This document shows positions 34,549-44,639 of a DNA stretch of 64,000 nt, piece after piece (the stretch's first letter is position 1; each line of letters opens with the position of its first letter). The notes beneath the pieces are model-generated. The model did not search any database. It was not told the origin of the DNA and saw only the letters and a program-made list of their open reading frames with translations. Both the position numbers and the translations under genes were made by a program. The DNA is taken from positions 133,626 to 197,625 of the forward strand of contig NW_022985229.1 in the NCBI RefSeq assembly GCF_010093535.1. The letters run 5' to 3'. The stretch is from Lindgomyces ingoldianus. Taxonomy: Eukaryota; Ascomycota; Dothideomycetes; Pleosporales; Lindgomycetaceae.

Positions 34549-34654
34549 TTGTCGTGTGCGAAATTCTCTAGATTCTTAGCAATGCCAAGTAACAACTTTC
34601 CCCTTACAAATCTTATAGAAATGCAGGTCACTGCACATATCGCTCTATATAATC
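34549..34654 (+). repeat. P left inverted repeat
   Basis: Begins TTGTCGTGTGCGAAATTC and includes ATG 34582. Differences from the right copy are RIP-type: tctagattcttag here versus tctggattcttgg there, and cttacaaatctta versus ctcacaaatctca. Confidence 0.85.
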
Positions 34655-35780
34655 AACTACAACGCTTTCTACTGTAGGTGAAGCTTTTCAAATGTATAGA
34701 TAGGGCCTATCCTACTAATTTAGCAGAGTTTTAGATTATAGATCTAACTATAGGCCTCTTACAGGCCCCCTAGGGGACGTGTCTTATAGAAGCGCGCATT
34801 CTTAATCTAGAGGCCTTGCTACTAGCCTCCTCTTACTTAAAGCATAGGTAGAAGACTGCTTATAGTTATTTTATTACATATTATCTTCTAATGCTTAGCG
34901 TTCTTATCCTAGAGGTTATTACTTGCTTACGCGCTAGCTATAGTACTGTCTATGCAATCTATTAGAACCTTATAAAGTATAGTACTATTACAGCTCTGCA
35001 GGTGCAGCAGTTAGGGCGTTCTCTAAGACTTACCCTAGCTAACAGAGAGGCTCTGTTTAATAAGCTTGTTGCGCACAGCTAGATGTACTAGAACAAGATA
35101 AAGTAGTAGTTATTTATAAAGCATAAAGTGCTTATTAATTAATTAAATATTTCTACAATGTTAAAGAAAGAAGGCTAAAATAAAAAAGTAATTAAACTAC
35201 TGTTAGTTAAACATAGTAAAAATCTCTATAATAACTATTACTATATTATAATAAACTATACTGTAGATTAATTAGTCTTTATTAATAAGTTAAATTTTAA
35301 CAAAACAACAGGCTAAAGGCGCTGCGCATATAGCCTAATTAGTAATAATAATTAATACGCTAGGGATAAAGACTGCAGGCGCGCATGGTTAGTTCTACTA
35401 GCGTACACCCTCCTCTATAGATACCTTAATTGTACAGCGTTTTAGTAGAAATACTTTAACACTAAGCTTTTTATTAATTAGATAGAGAACTAGCTTTTAC
35501 TAACTATTAATTATTAGTTTAAAAGGTGCGTAATATATGTTGTTTTAGATAACTGCTCTACTTACTATAACAAAAGAATACTAAACACTATCTAAAGAGA
35601 AGGGCATACAGAACAGTTCCTGCTGCTATACTTACCTAACTATAATCTAATTAAGCTAACTTTTTTAGTGCTAAAGGCCTAAGTATAATATTACTACTAC
35701 TATTACTAATATAAGTTTAACGCATTTAGAGATTTCCTAAAATGTACTATTAGTAAAAGTTACTATAATTAATTTACTAC
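34582..35780 (+). pseudogene. IS630/Tc1-type DDE_3 transposase remnant
   Basis: Plus-strand frame beginning at ATG 34582 inside the inverted repeat (MPSNNFPLTNLIEMQVTAH). Stops interrupt it. Recognisable blocks: ALQVQQLGRSLRLTLANRE (about 34990-35050); TMLKKEGWN-type helix-turn-helix end followed by LLLVKHSKNLYNNY (35155-35235); LVFINKLNFNKTTG (about 35275-35310; family VFxDESG, Asp->Asn); YLNCTAF...FNTKLF (about 35425-35470); YVVLDNCSTYYNKR (about 35538-35575, second catalytic Asp kept); and LLYLPNYNLIKLTFLVLKAW (about 35620-35680; family PPYSPDxNPIE..FxxLK, Glu->Lys). This order is diagnostic of DDE superfamily endonuclease transposases of the IS630-Tc1-mariner group. Inactive. Confidence 0.82.
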
Positions 35781-35999
35781 TAAGCTGTTCTAGCACGCTA
35801 GTAGAGAAGAACTATATATTAAAGATAAGGTATTTAATAGAGCAAACGCGTAGATAAGAGCGTACAAAAGAGGTAAAGTTAATAAGTAGCAGCTGCAGTA
35901 GCAGTCTAATTTTATAGTACTATTATGCACTAGGACTGCGACAACAAGCTGCCCTATTATTACATACTATCTACTATATAAATCTAGGATTTATTGTTT

Positions 36000-38204
36000 A
36001 AACTAACTAACATTACTTTTTAGAAATCCCTCTCTACTAATCTACAGATTAATAAGAGCTCCTGCTGCTAGCACAGCCTTCCTCTAATAGTGCTCTAGTT
36101 TAAGCCTACCTAAATAGCGTCTAAAACTGCGCATAATCCTATTAGGCAGATAATAATCTACTGTTACTAGTTTATACAGTTTAAACACTAAATCTTTTAT
36201 GCCTTTAAAGTTATCTAAAGTCTAGAAGTTTGCAGTTGCTGTCTTTTTTATATGTTTAAACTAAAGCTTCTAAGCTTTAGTTTTCTGCTGCTTAATTATC
36301 TAATAAAAGAACTCTTTTACTAGATTATATTTGTCCTGTAATAGATCTATAGGGCTTAATTTCTTAGTAGGCAATTAATTAACAGCAGCGTTTACGTGAA
36401 CAGCGCTAGGCAGAGGATTGTATAGTGGGGGCAGAGGCAGGTTAACAAGAGGAGCTGCAGGGGCTGCTAGAGCTGCTAGAGCTGCTAGAGCTGCTAGAGC
36501 TGCTAGAGCTGCAGTAACTGCAGTAATTAGTAAAGCAAGAGGCAGATAGCTAGAGGCCTAGTTATAGTTAGAATTTAGGTATAGATAAGGCTGGCGCTAA
36601 TTAGCTGCTAGCTTCTTATTAAACTCTAGTTCCTTAAGCTCTTTATAATAACGCTGCTTTCTCTTTTTTTTCTTATTATAGCGCTGCTTTCTATTCTTAA
36701 TTCTCTTTTATATGCGCTTAAGTTTCTTCTTTATTATTATATTTTAATACATCTTCTGCGCCTCCTTTATATAATTAGCTATAAAGTTTGCCTGTGCGCT
36801 GTAGCGCTAGGCTAGTGTCTAACAACTAGGCGTTAGGCCCTTTTAATTAATTGTGCCTTTACTGTATAGGTAGTTCTTCTGTTACTTTAGAGGCACTATA
36901 ACTAAAACACTAGCGTTGCTTCTTTTTAAAGTAAAGGCCTAAACATTAAAGTTAGTTTACTTAACTTTAAAGTAAGAGCTAAGCTACTCTGCTGTGTTAT
37001 AATAGCAGAAGTTACTAATATTTAGGCAGCTAAGATCCTAGCACCTTTAGGTTTAAATAAGGGTGTTTATAAACTTACTGCGTGTTTAATAACCTTAAAG
37101 TTATTAAATTAAATTTATGTTATATAGTGTTATACTACGCAACTTTTAGCTATTATTTATAAAAGTAGCTAGTGTTAGAGAACTATTAAAAGCAGCAGCA
37201 ACCTTAACTATTACATTAGAAGTTTTAGCCTTCTTCTTTATCTGCTGTAGCTGCCTAAGCTTAGTAAAAGCTTTATATTTAGTTTTTACTTTAAAGGTAA
37301 GCTAGACTATGTTTTTTAAAAAGTTAAAGTACTGTTTATTAGTAATACTAATTATCTTCTCTATATAGGCAGATTTAAAGTTAGTAATTATATAAGAGTA
37401 GTTCTTAGCGCTTCTATTAATAAATTTAATAATAACTTTATAGCTTATAAACATAATGTTCTTAGCACTACATTTTCTAAAAACTATATTAACTACTATC
37501 TTCTTAATCTGCAACTAGACCTTAGTAAAGGCTATTTAGTAATTATTACTTTTTAAATAGTTAAGAATAGTAGCCTTATTAACCTAAACTTATATAAAGG
37601 GCTGTATAACATAGTTAAACATAAAATTATAATTAACATAAGCATTAACTACTTCCTTCTTTATAAACTTTGCGGCATTAAAGGAATTAGGTGTCTTCTT
37701 TACGTAACACTTTAACTCTTACTATAAGTTCTTTTTTATAACTTTAAGTTGCTGTGTTTTTTTTAATAGAAGCTAACTATTATATCTATGCGTTCTAGCA
37801 GGTCTTATAGTAGACATGTTGCAATAACAAATATCTAGAGGCGTTTACTTTTTATATGCTAGCTTCTTAATATCTTTTTTATTATTATTGTTATTGTTTT
37901 TGCTAGCAACACTTTTTTTACGCAGTAATCTACGCAACTTAATAAGCTTTTAGTAGTGTATAGCCTACACTTTTGCCTTTTTTAATTAAGCCTTTAAACT
38001 ACCTGCAGGAGCTTTTTTCTTTATAATAAATAGATTTAGTAATGTAGGGCGTTTAGTAGAAGCTTTAGCAGGTGCTTTTAAAGGAGCTAGAGTTAACGCA
38101 GCACGCGTGCTACCTTGCGCAACTCTACTAGCCCTCCCACTGCGTGCAGCGTTCCTACTGCGCGGAGCTAGTGCTAGAGTACTCGCAGCGCGCTCTTTAA
38201 ACAC
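36000..38204 (-). pseudogene. Unidentified reverse-strand ORF remnant in P (Ala-repeat and coiled coil)
   Basis: Minus-strand frame readable from about 38204 down to 36000 with scattered TAG/TAA codons. It starts MFKERAASTLALAPRSRN with an Arg/Ala/Ser-rich basic region, then a Lys-rich linker and a middle region intact over 37302-37514 (IVVNIVFRKCSAKN). A strongly basic coiled-coil-like stretch (36600-36730; RIKNRKQRYNKKKRKQRYY) and an (Ala-Leu-Ala) tract encoded by 9-bp repeats at 36462-36513 follow. I recognise no domain. It converges tail to tail with the transposase, so it is either a second gene of the P element or an unrelated insert. Confidence 0.5.
36462..36513. repeat. 9-bp tandem repeat (gctgctaga), about 5.5 units
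   Basis: Perfect short tandem (GCTGCTAGA)n; on the minus strand it encodes an Ala-Leu-Ala periodic tract inside the unidentified frame. Confidence 0.9.
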
Positions 38205-38397
38205 AATAATACTTTAAGTGTTACTTCTTTATTTATTATAAGTTAACTAATAAGTAGTAAGAGTATTTCTAGCTATCTGTTTATATTAATAATAAAGGTA
38301 AGTAATTTAAAGTATAATTAGCAGTAACTACTCTAAAAAAACAGTTAGATAGGGCTAATAGAGCCTATTAAAAAGCCTTACTTACTATACATGTTTG

Positions 38398-38625
38398 CAG
38401 TTACGGAGCTCTCCATGCGCTAGCCACCAACACTCCTTTGGCGTACTGCTGCCTAGCAATACCACCTGCTGCAGCCTAGAGCTATTGGTGGCCTTAAGTC
38501 ACATGATGGGTTCATCTAGTACTATATAAACCCGTAGTTGCCCTCCTTTAGCAATACAATCCAGTTCCTCATGTCTTTGGTGCTCCACATAGCTTCACAA
38601 TACAACGTCCTTCTCCTATTAGGCG
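38398..38625. other. Start of the normal-composition island
   Basis: Abrupt change from AT-drifted to about 50% GC sequence at about 38398. Contains an inverted repeat GCCACCAA (38419-38426) / TTGGTGGC (about 38484-38491) and a TATA-like ctatataaac near 38522. No gene is supported; the short frames on both strands at 38522-38750 overlap the inverted repeat of P. Confidence 0.5.
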
Positions 38626-38731
38626 GATTATATAGAGCGGTATGTGCAGTTACCTGCATTTCTATGAGATTTGTGAGTGGAAAGTTGTTACTTGGCATTG
38701 CCAAGAATCCAGAGAATTTCGCACACGACAA
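38626..38731 (-). repeat. P right inverted repeat (RIP-free copy)
   Basis: Reverse complement of 34549-34654. On the minus strand it carries the unmutated MPSNNFPLTNLIEMQVTAH start. The two copies therefore show which bases changed in the left one. Confidence 0.85.
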
Positions 38732-39197
38732 AAGCTACGGTAAGCGATGAAATACGGTAACCTCTCATCCGTTGATCTGAAGGCATTACTCCCACGGTCT
38801 TTGTGACGTTGTCCCTCACGCCGTCGGTTTCGGGGCGTAAAGAAGAAGGAAAGATAGCGACCGTATCTGAGGAACGGAGACGGGGCCGATAATTGGAGGG
38901 TGGCGTTGAAGGCAAGGGTGTAGGGGAGCGAAGCAGCGGTGGAGAAAATAGGAGGCGAGGGGTGCAGCAAGATTTTGGGCGGTGACGTGCAAAGCACGGA
39001 AACGCGCAAGAAGGTGTTGGAAGTGGGGGAAAGTGAAATAGGGCGAGCTCCGAGTGGGATGGGAGGGGGAGGTTCTTGTGGTGGGGACATGATAAAATGC
39101 GCTTTCCGACATAACTGCTGGCTAGGCAGCTGACCACCAGCCTGCAACCCCTTCGCGCACATACGCATCATTTCGCTTTCCCACTAATTTGGAAGAT
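38732..39197 (+). promoter_or_regulatory. Upstream region of the kinase-like gene
   Basis: 466 bp of non-drifted sequence between the P inverted repeat and the ATG at 39198. It is purine-rich on the plus strand (runs such as gggatgggagggggagg near 39060), i.e. pyrimidine-rich on the minus strand, which is common in fungal upstream regions. Overlapping minus-strand frames of 98-169 codons here are low-complexity Ser/Pro-rich and lack recognisable domains, so I treat them as chance. Confidence 0.45.
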
Positions 39198-40369
39198 ATG
39201 GCGCTGCGCATTGGACAAGTGCTTCGAGGTGGAAAAGGAAAGTATGAGCTGCTGGAGCAGCTGAAAGGTTCCAGCGTCTTCAAAGCCCGGGTGCTGTCCA
39301 ACCCTTCAATCCAAGGAGAATGGTATGGCTCTCTCCGTTCAAGTGCTACAAGTATTAACAGCTCACTATCACTCGAGGGCCGTGATTAAATCTCCTGCTA
39401 CCAACGATGAAAGAAATGCCTTGAAGCGAGAATACCGCAATTACGGGGTCCTCGAAATAGCCTCATGCCCTTACATCCGAACTCTGCACGATACAGTACG
39501 GTCAAATGGAGATCAACACGACCCGGGATGCATGGTATTTGGATGGATGGATCTGGATTTGCGATCCGTCCAGGCCAACCGATTCCGAGGCGACCCAAGG
39601 TTGCCAAAAGTGGTGTCTAAAGTGGTCCTGTCGGCTCTTGAACTCTTCAAAAAGCTCAGTGTCGTTCATACAGGTAAACCGTTCGTTCCTCATTTATACT
39701 CCCAGTACTAAATAACCAGATGTTAACGTAAACAACGTTTACGTCTCCGACATCGATGGGCTTTCGCCAATTGCCAAGCTGGGAGATCTAGGGAATTGTA
39801 GGTGTCCTCCTTACCTCTGGTTGACAGCGCTCATGTTCATAGTGATTACTGAGGGTTCTACAAAACAACGTGGTCAAAGCCTGCCGTGTCGGGCGCCTGA
39901 GGTCTGGCAAGGCTTGGGGTGTCAACATTCCTCTGATGTATGGTCACTTGGTGTTACGGTTAGTGCTCACACCTACCTCTCCGAGCGAAAGCTAAGTTGG
40001 AAGTTGGCACGTCGATTATCACCGCGCCCCCTCTTTGGTCCCAGTGACAAGATAATCGAAGGGTTTACAGAAGCGTGGTGCATCGCGAAAATCATCCGTC
40101 TCCTTGGCCCGCTAGGTCAACCTGCTGATTGCCAACCCTACAAGGATGAGTTTGAGCTTGCAGAACAATTAGCGGTCATGGACAATCCCCATGATGGCAC
40201 GAGGCTTATCAAAGGAGGCACTTTGCGGGAGGAACTACAGCGGCTCGCAGAGCCCTCGGTGTCGCCGGAGCTACTGGATTTTATCGAGTCTTTACTAGTT
40301 GTTGATCACAGCAAGAGACCCATAGCTTCAGAAGCACTTCAACATCCCTATTTGCAATCTTTTACATAA
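39198..40369 (+). CDS. Protein-kinase-like gene, five exons, 326 aa
   Basis: Predicted join 39198-39322, 39378-39673, 39720-39797, 39843-39958, 40004-40369 (981 nt, 326 aa). All four introns are short (45-55 bp) with GT..AG ends. ATG 39198 is the first Met of the MALRIGQVLRG start. The eukaryotic protein-kinase fold is visible in order. AVIK gives the ATP-binding Lys46. HTD-VNVNN gives the catalytic-loop Asp141 and Asn146, with Thr where most kinases have Arg. GDLGN replaces DFG (Asp163). RAPEVW at 183-188 is the APE motif. SSDVWSLG at 196-203 is subdomain IX. PRPLFGPSDK, SPELLDFIESLL and KRP..ALQHPYLQ form the C-lobe. The Gly-rich loop is poorly conserved. At 326 aa it is little more than a kinase domain. 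It is likely cytosolic or nuclear, since no signal or membrane segment is seen. Substrate unknown. Intron 1 ends CGAG, an unusual acceptor. The gene is not RIP-mutated, so it is probably single copy and possibly functional. Confidence 0.82.
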
Positions 40370-40600
40370 AGAAGATATTGGCCCTTAGGAAGCCTTAACA
40401 CCCGGCAGAGAATCTGCAAAGGAGTGGGCAGGGCGCGTATTCATTTCTATTGTTAAAGTATAAGCACTAGGTTAGGGCGACAATCTTAGCTATAGACTTT
40501 AAAACTAATAATAATTATCTTAAGTAAGCTATAACTACTTAGCATATACCTTTAATTAATTATAAGCCTTAAAAAATTCTTAAAAAAGCTAACTTCATTT
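40370..40600. other. 3' flank of kinase-like gene and return to AT-drifted sequence
   Basis: Composition switches back at about 40445. A GCGACAA word at 40478-40484 pairs as an inverted repeat with TTGTCGC at 40601-40607. No gene is seen. Confidence 0.45.
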
Positions 40601-40767
40601 TTGTCGCAACCGCTGATCAGGGAGCAATGAGGAGCAAGTCTATTGACTATGAGAGGCTCATAGGGAGCCTGCCTATGTAGTGGGAGCTCCGGCGCCGAGT
40701 GTCTCAGGCTGCTCGTCCGAAACACAGGCGCGACACTAGGACCATGTGCTCTCTTACGCGACAATTT
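40601..40767. mobile_element. GC-normal 167-bp segment with TTGTCGC/GCGACAA ends (MITE-like)
   Basis: Begins TTGTCGCAACCG and ends CTTACGCGACAA, embedded in AT-drifted sequence. The perfect 7-bp terminal inverted repeat suggests a miniature inverted-repeat element, but no clear target duplication is seen beyond a run of T. The overlapping minus-strand frame is probably chance. Confidence 0.4.
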
Positions 40768-41182
40768 TTTATATATAGCTTAAGAACTTTACTAAACTAG
40801 GCTCTCCTAGAAGCATAGCTGCTATTAATAAATTAAACATCTTAGAGAGGGAAAGCAAAATAACGCGTTAACAATACACTACTGCACTTATGCAAACTAC
40901 TACTAAAATGTCTAGCTAGTATTATACCTTTATATTAAGCTTTATAAAAGACTTTACTAAACCTGCTACTATTACTGTTAAAGCTGTTTATTAAGATTAT
41001 CTACCTTCTATGCCTAAAACTTACTATAAGGCACACTACTACTAATTCTTAGATAGCTAGAAGCATGCTATAGAGATTAAATTTATAAACTTTTATTAGA
41101 AAATAGCATTTAAGCTAGTCTCTATTATGAAGGCTATAAATGCTTAAGTAATGCCTTTAAAATAAGAATAAAATACTACAAC
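40768..41182 (+). other. AT-drifted sequence, possible gag-like remnant
   Basis: A plus-strand frame with stops at about 40880-41170 reads TTTKMSS, FILSFIKDFTKPATI and later INFY-KIAFKLVS. It may be a decayed transposon ORF; the family is not recognised. Confidence 0.3.
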
Positions 41183-41462
41183 TAGTAAATAAGCTCTTTT
41201 AGCTAGCTGCTTATAGTATAAGCACTTAAGTAGCAAGAGTAAGAGTAGTGTACAGTGTGCACAGCGTACAAAGTGGGCAGGGTAGAGGCAACATGTTTCT
41301 AGTTCTATTGCTCTGTCTTTTCCTCTGTACAGAGGAAAAGGGGAACATCTAGATGTTTACACACAGAGGTTTACACACAAGCATTATGTAACATAGCTAC
41401 ATAATCCTTCTTATGCGCAATAACTAGTATCTAGACTGTAACACTGCTGCTGTGTGTAGACA
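41183..41462 (+). repeat. L element LTR, copy 1
   Basis: About 280 bp from tagtaaataagctc to gtgtgtagaca. Contains the palindrome TTTTCCTCTGTACAGAGGAAAA at about 41319-41340 and the repeated pair gtttacacacagagg/gtttacacacaagc. The unmutated start is probably TGTTAAATAAGC, judged from the copy at 54836-55115. Confidence 0.75.
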
Positions 41463-41898
41463 CTAGCAACTTTTTATTTTTATTTAAAATATTGCCTTTT
41501 ATACTAGTTACCTTTTTTTATTTATATAAGTTTATTAAATTTGTTTCTACCTATGCTTTACTTTATTTGTTATAACTTATTCTAGTAATGCTGTATGTTA
41601 AGATATACTAGTTATACTTTATAAATAGCTTTATAAATAATATAAAGTATTTAAGCTATTATTATTTAGCTTTATACACTTATTCTATAAATATTTAGCA
41701 GTGTATAAGCTGTTTTTATATAGGATTTTATAATAAAATAGTATAAGATCTTTATGTAAAGAGGTGTGTAAGAAGGTGTATATAATAAAGTCTTTTTTTC
41801 CTCTTTTACCTTCTCTTCTTTAGCCCTAACTTTATAAACTCTACTATATAATCACTTAGCTTTTTTTTAATATAGTGCTAATAGTAACAGGTTCTTCT

Positions 41899-41951
<53 letters not shown>

Positions 41952-42795
41952 GTCTTTCTAGCCCTTCTTTTTTTTCTCTAACGCTGTTAGAGCGGGGGTC
42001 TTTAACGTCCTTATGTAGCCTAATAGCCTAAGATGTATTTATGTTACCTTTTTAACTAGTTCTACTACTAATTAGTAGTTTATATAGTGTCTTTATATAA
42101 ATGTATAAATTTTTTTACTTTTTTACTTTTTTCTTATACTAAAGGCTAATGTAAATAGGCTAAAAAGTAGCATGTAATAGCTTTACTATTTTATAATATT
42201 AATATTATTTTACTTACTAGCACCAACCTATAGCTGTAGGCAGCTAAAGTTGTGTAGTGTAAGAGGTACTTCTTTATAGTTTTAGTTTAAAGTTATAGTT
42301 AAGTCTTAGTAACTTTGTATCTTTATTATTATAGTAGTACTACTAGTGTCTTTTTTTTTATTAAGTGTTACATGCTAGCTAACTTCTAGGCTAATGCCTA
42401 CACCTTATGCGTATAGCAGAGCTGTAGCCTACACTATAACTACTACACGTAAGGGGTAGTGTGTTTTAGAGGGGGGGCTAGTAGTTTTTTTTCTTTTATA
42501 TACTAGCTAAATAATGTTTTTTTATATATCTTTCTTTTAATCTTATACTAAAATAAAAAAAATAAGTGTAAGTAATAAAAAAAAAAGCTTTATATAAAAG
42601 TATAATTAGTTTAGTTAGTCTAAGACATCTTTACACATAAGATTTAGCTAGTCTACAGATGCTTCTATTTAAATAGAGAGATAGTTAGTTAAGACTAATA
42701 GTTAAAAAGCTAAATTTAGTGTCATCTTTATCTATACATTTATAAAGTTGTTTTTACTATTAATTTACTTAATTTTTATAATCTTTCTTTTCTTA
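41463..42795 (+). mobile_element. L element internal region, copy 1, first part (non-coding)
   Basis: Starts ctagcaactttttattttt, the same word that follows the LTR in element J and in L copy 2. No open frame. About 800 bp (41775-42580) are absent from L copy 2. A CA/TA microsatellite lies at 41898-41949 and tctaacgctgttagagc forms a hairpin near 41978-41994. Confidence 0.65.
41898..41949. repeat. (CA)n(TA)n microsatellite
   Basis: About nine CA units followed directly by about sixteen TA units. Confidence 0.97.
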
Positions 42796-43910
42796 ACGTA
42801 CCTAACGGGTTGGCCGGCCACTTTTGCTAAGCCTCTACTAAAACTACCCTATTCTCTTGCAAAATAACCTACTTTAGCCCTATATAAAGTAATATAACAT
42901 AAGATATTATTTAAAGTCTACTTCTACTACTTACTTACACATACATAAGTTATGCCTAGTCTAATTACACTGCCTATAGTACCTTTAACTTAGCTTACCT
43001 CCTTTAGCGCGCACCTGCGTCTTTAGCTTCTTCCTATTACTACGCGCTTTAAACTCCTTTAGAGCAGTTAGACAAGCTCTATCCTTAACTATTAAGGTCT
43101 TTTCTGCCTAAATCTACTTCTTTTTATGTAATCTATGTTATATAGCAGCCTTATTTACTGCTTAAAGCTTTATAATCTTATAGCCTACCTTGTTACATTA
43201 ATACCCTAGATAACTATTATCTACTTTTTATTACTTTACTATATTACCTTTAGCTGTCCTTGTCTCTCTAAAGCTGTAATAACTGCTCTAGTTAATATTT
43301 AGCCTATTATAAAGCTTAACTTGTTAAAGTTATACTTGTCTTTATCCTAGATACTGTACTTAGCTTTTATGTTAGGTACTAGGTAAAACTAGCTTTAGAT
43401 AACCTCTAGATCTTTATAAAGCGCTTTTTTATAATTATACTTATAATTAAACTTTATTGTAAACTTAGAGCAGTGCTTAACCTACATACTAGTCTAGTTT
43501 AAGCTAACCTAGCCTAGATTACACTCTACAGGCAAGGAATTAGCTATATTAGCTACAGCTATAAGCCTAAAGGGAAATCTGCGTGTAATAAGCTTAAGTA
43601 TGTACTTAACAACTACCTTCTTTTTAAGCTTAGTTAGATTCCTTAATTTAGGCTAGCATTCTGCTTGTAAAGGCTGTCTAGTGCGTTAATTACTTAGTGT
43701 TATGTAAGAGACATTATAGATAGCTGCAGCGCGTTGTAAGGAGAGTTTTAAGTCTTATTTAAAAGCCTAAAGAGCAAGCTGTATCTAACGTTCTTTAGAA
43801 GATTTAATCTAGTGTTGTTGTTAAGGCATTATGTAGATAGGTAGAGTTTAGTAGGGGCTTGGCAAAAGTAGCCAGCTAACCTGTGTGGCCGGCCAACCTG
43901 TTAGGTACGT
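42796..43910 (-). mobile_element. Family B deletion derivative (B4, 1115 bp)
   Basis: Minus-orientation copy of the same deletion derivative as B1 and B3. TA duplications at 42794-42795 and 43911-43912. One GGCCGGCC box at its 3' end (left here) and two at its 5' end, identical to the B1 arrangement. It is inserted in L copy 1; the flanking words are adjacent in L copy 2 near 53278. Confidence 0.9.
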
Positions 43911-43912
43911 TA

Positions 43913-44158
43913 TATAATTTATAAAGTAATATAATATTAATTATAAGTTATTTTTTACTAGTAGTGCTTAGCTTAATAAAATAATTATATAAATTACTAC
44001 TAAAATTAATTATAGTATAAGTGTTTATATAATCTTCTATAAAGTTATACTAAGTATATTTACATTATTAAACTTTTTAACTATTTTGTATAGTTTACTA
44101 GTAAGAACACTCTTAGTTACTTTTTTACACTTAGTAGAATTCTAGTGTATAATGTTGC
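43913..44158 (+). mobile_element. L element internal region, copy 1, middle part
   Basis: Collinear with about 53280-53540 of L copy 2. No gene. Its last five bases GTTGC are the target site of the gypsy at 44159. Confidence 0.7.
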
Positions 44159-44359
44159 TGTAAAGATGGGATGGTAAGTAGCACGAATAGCACTAAGAGC
44201 AAGCTTTCGGAGAAAGATAGGAGTGTATTGTAAGAGAGACGAATCGCTGCCAAGCTTCGCTTGTTAGGATTCATGCTTATATACAAAGCACAGGTCATAC
44301 AACCTCCAAACAGGTTAGGTGAGGCCATACTAGCCCGTTCTAGGACATCTAGCCTTACA
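44159..44359 (-). repeat. Gypsy G copy 3, 3' LTR
   Basis: TGTAAAGATGGGATGG to CTAGCCTTACA. Contains a TATA-like box on the minus strand (tgtatataagc). Confidence 0.95.
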
Positions 44360-44639
44360 TTATCCCCCCTTATAGTAGTCCTACAACTTAGAGGATAGAA
44401 CAGATAATAATAGGCCTAAGTAGCACAAAAAAGTGTTACATAATGCCCTAAAAACTTACTTCTACCTATTTTAGTTAATTTTATGCAAGTTTATTTAAAA
44501 ATAACCTAGAGTAATTAAGTAAAGGTAAAGTAAAAGTATAAAGTAAAAGTAAAGGTAAAATAGCAGTATATCTTACACTAATAGAGTAGCAGTTAGGACA
44601 GTATATATAGGGTCTAACTGTTCTAGAAATTTATCTCCT

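Larger units (their letters stand above)
34549..38731 (+). mobile_element. DDE_3-type DNA element P bounded by 106-bp inverted repeats
   Basis: The segment is bounded by near-identical 106-bp inverted repeats (34549-34654 and 38626-38731). Inside are a forward transposase remnant (34582-35780) and a separate reverse-strand frame (about 36000-38204). Most of it is RIP-drifted, but the last ~330 bp (from about 38398) are not. No convincing target duplication is visible (flanks ctaa and aagc), so the boundary could instead reflect an inverted duplication of a gene start. Confidence 0.6.

Noticed and set aside
37986..38204. Stand-alone small basic protein gene
   Set aside because: The same frame continues past the stop into the larger reverse-strand remnant, so it is the N-terminal piece of that pseudogene.
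38662..39171. Minus-strand frame of 169 codons upstream of the kinase-like gene
   Set aside because: Ser/Pro/Arg-rich low-complexity text overlapping two other frames of similar length, with no recognisable domain; expected from the purine-rich upstream strand.
41898..41949. Telomere or centromere signal
   Set aside because: A simple CA/TA microsatellite; no telomeric TTAGGG repeats and no satellite array are present.
44131..44328. Minus-strand frames of 60-65 codons in gypsy LTRs (also 51432-51623)
   Set aside because: They recur only because the LTR recurs; they cross the LTR edge and have no domain.
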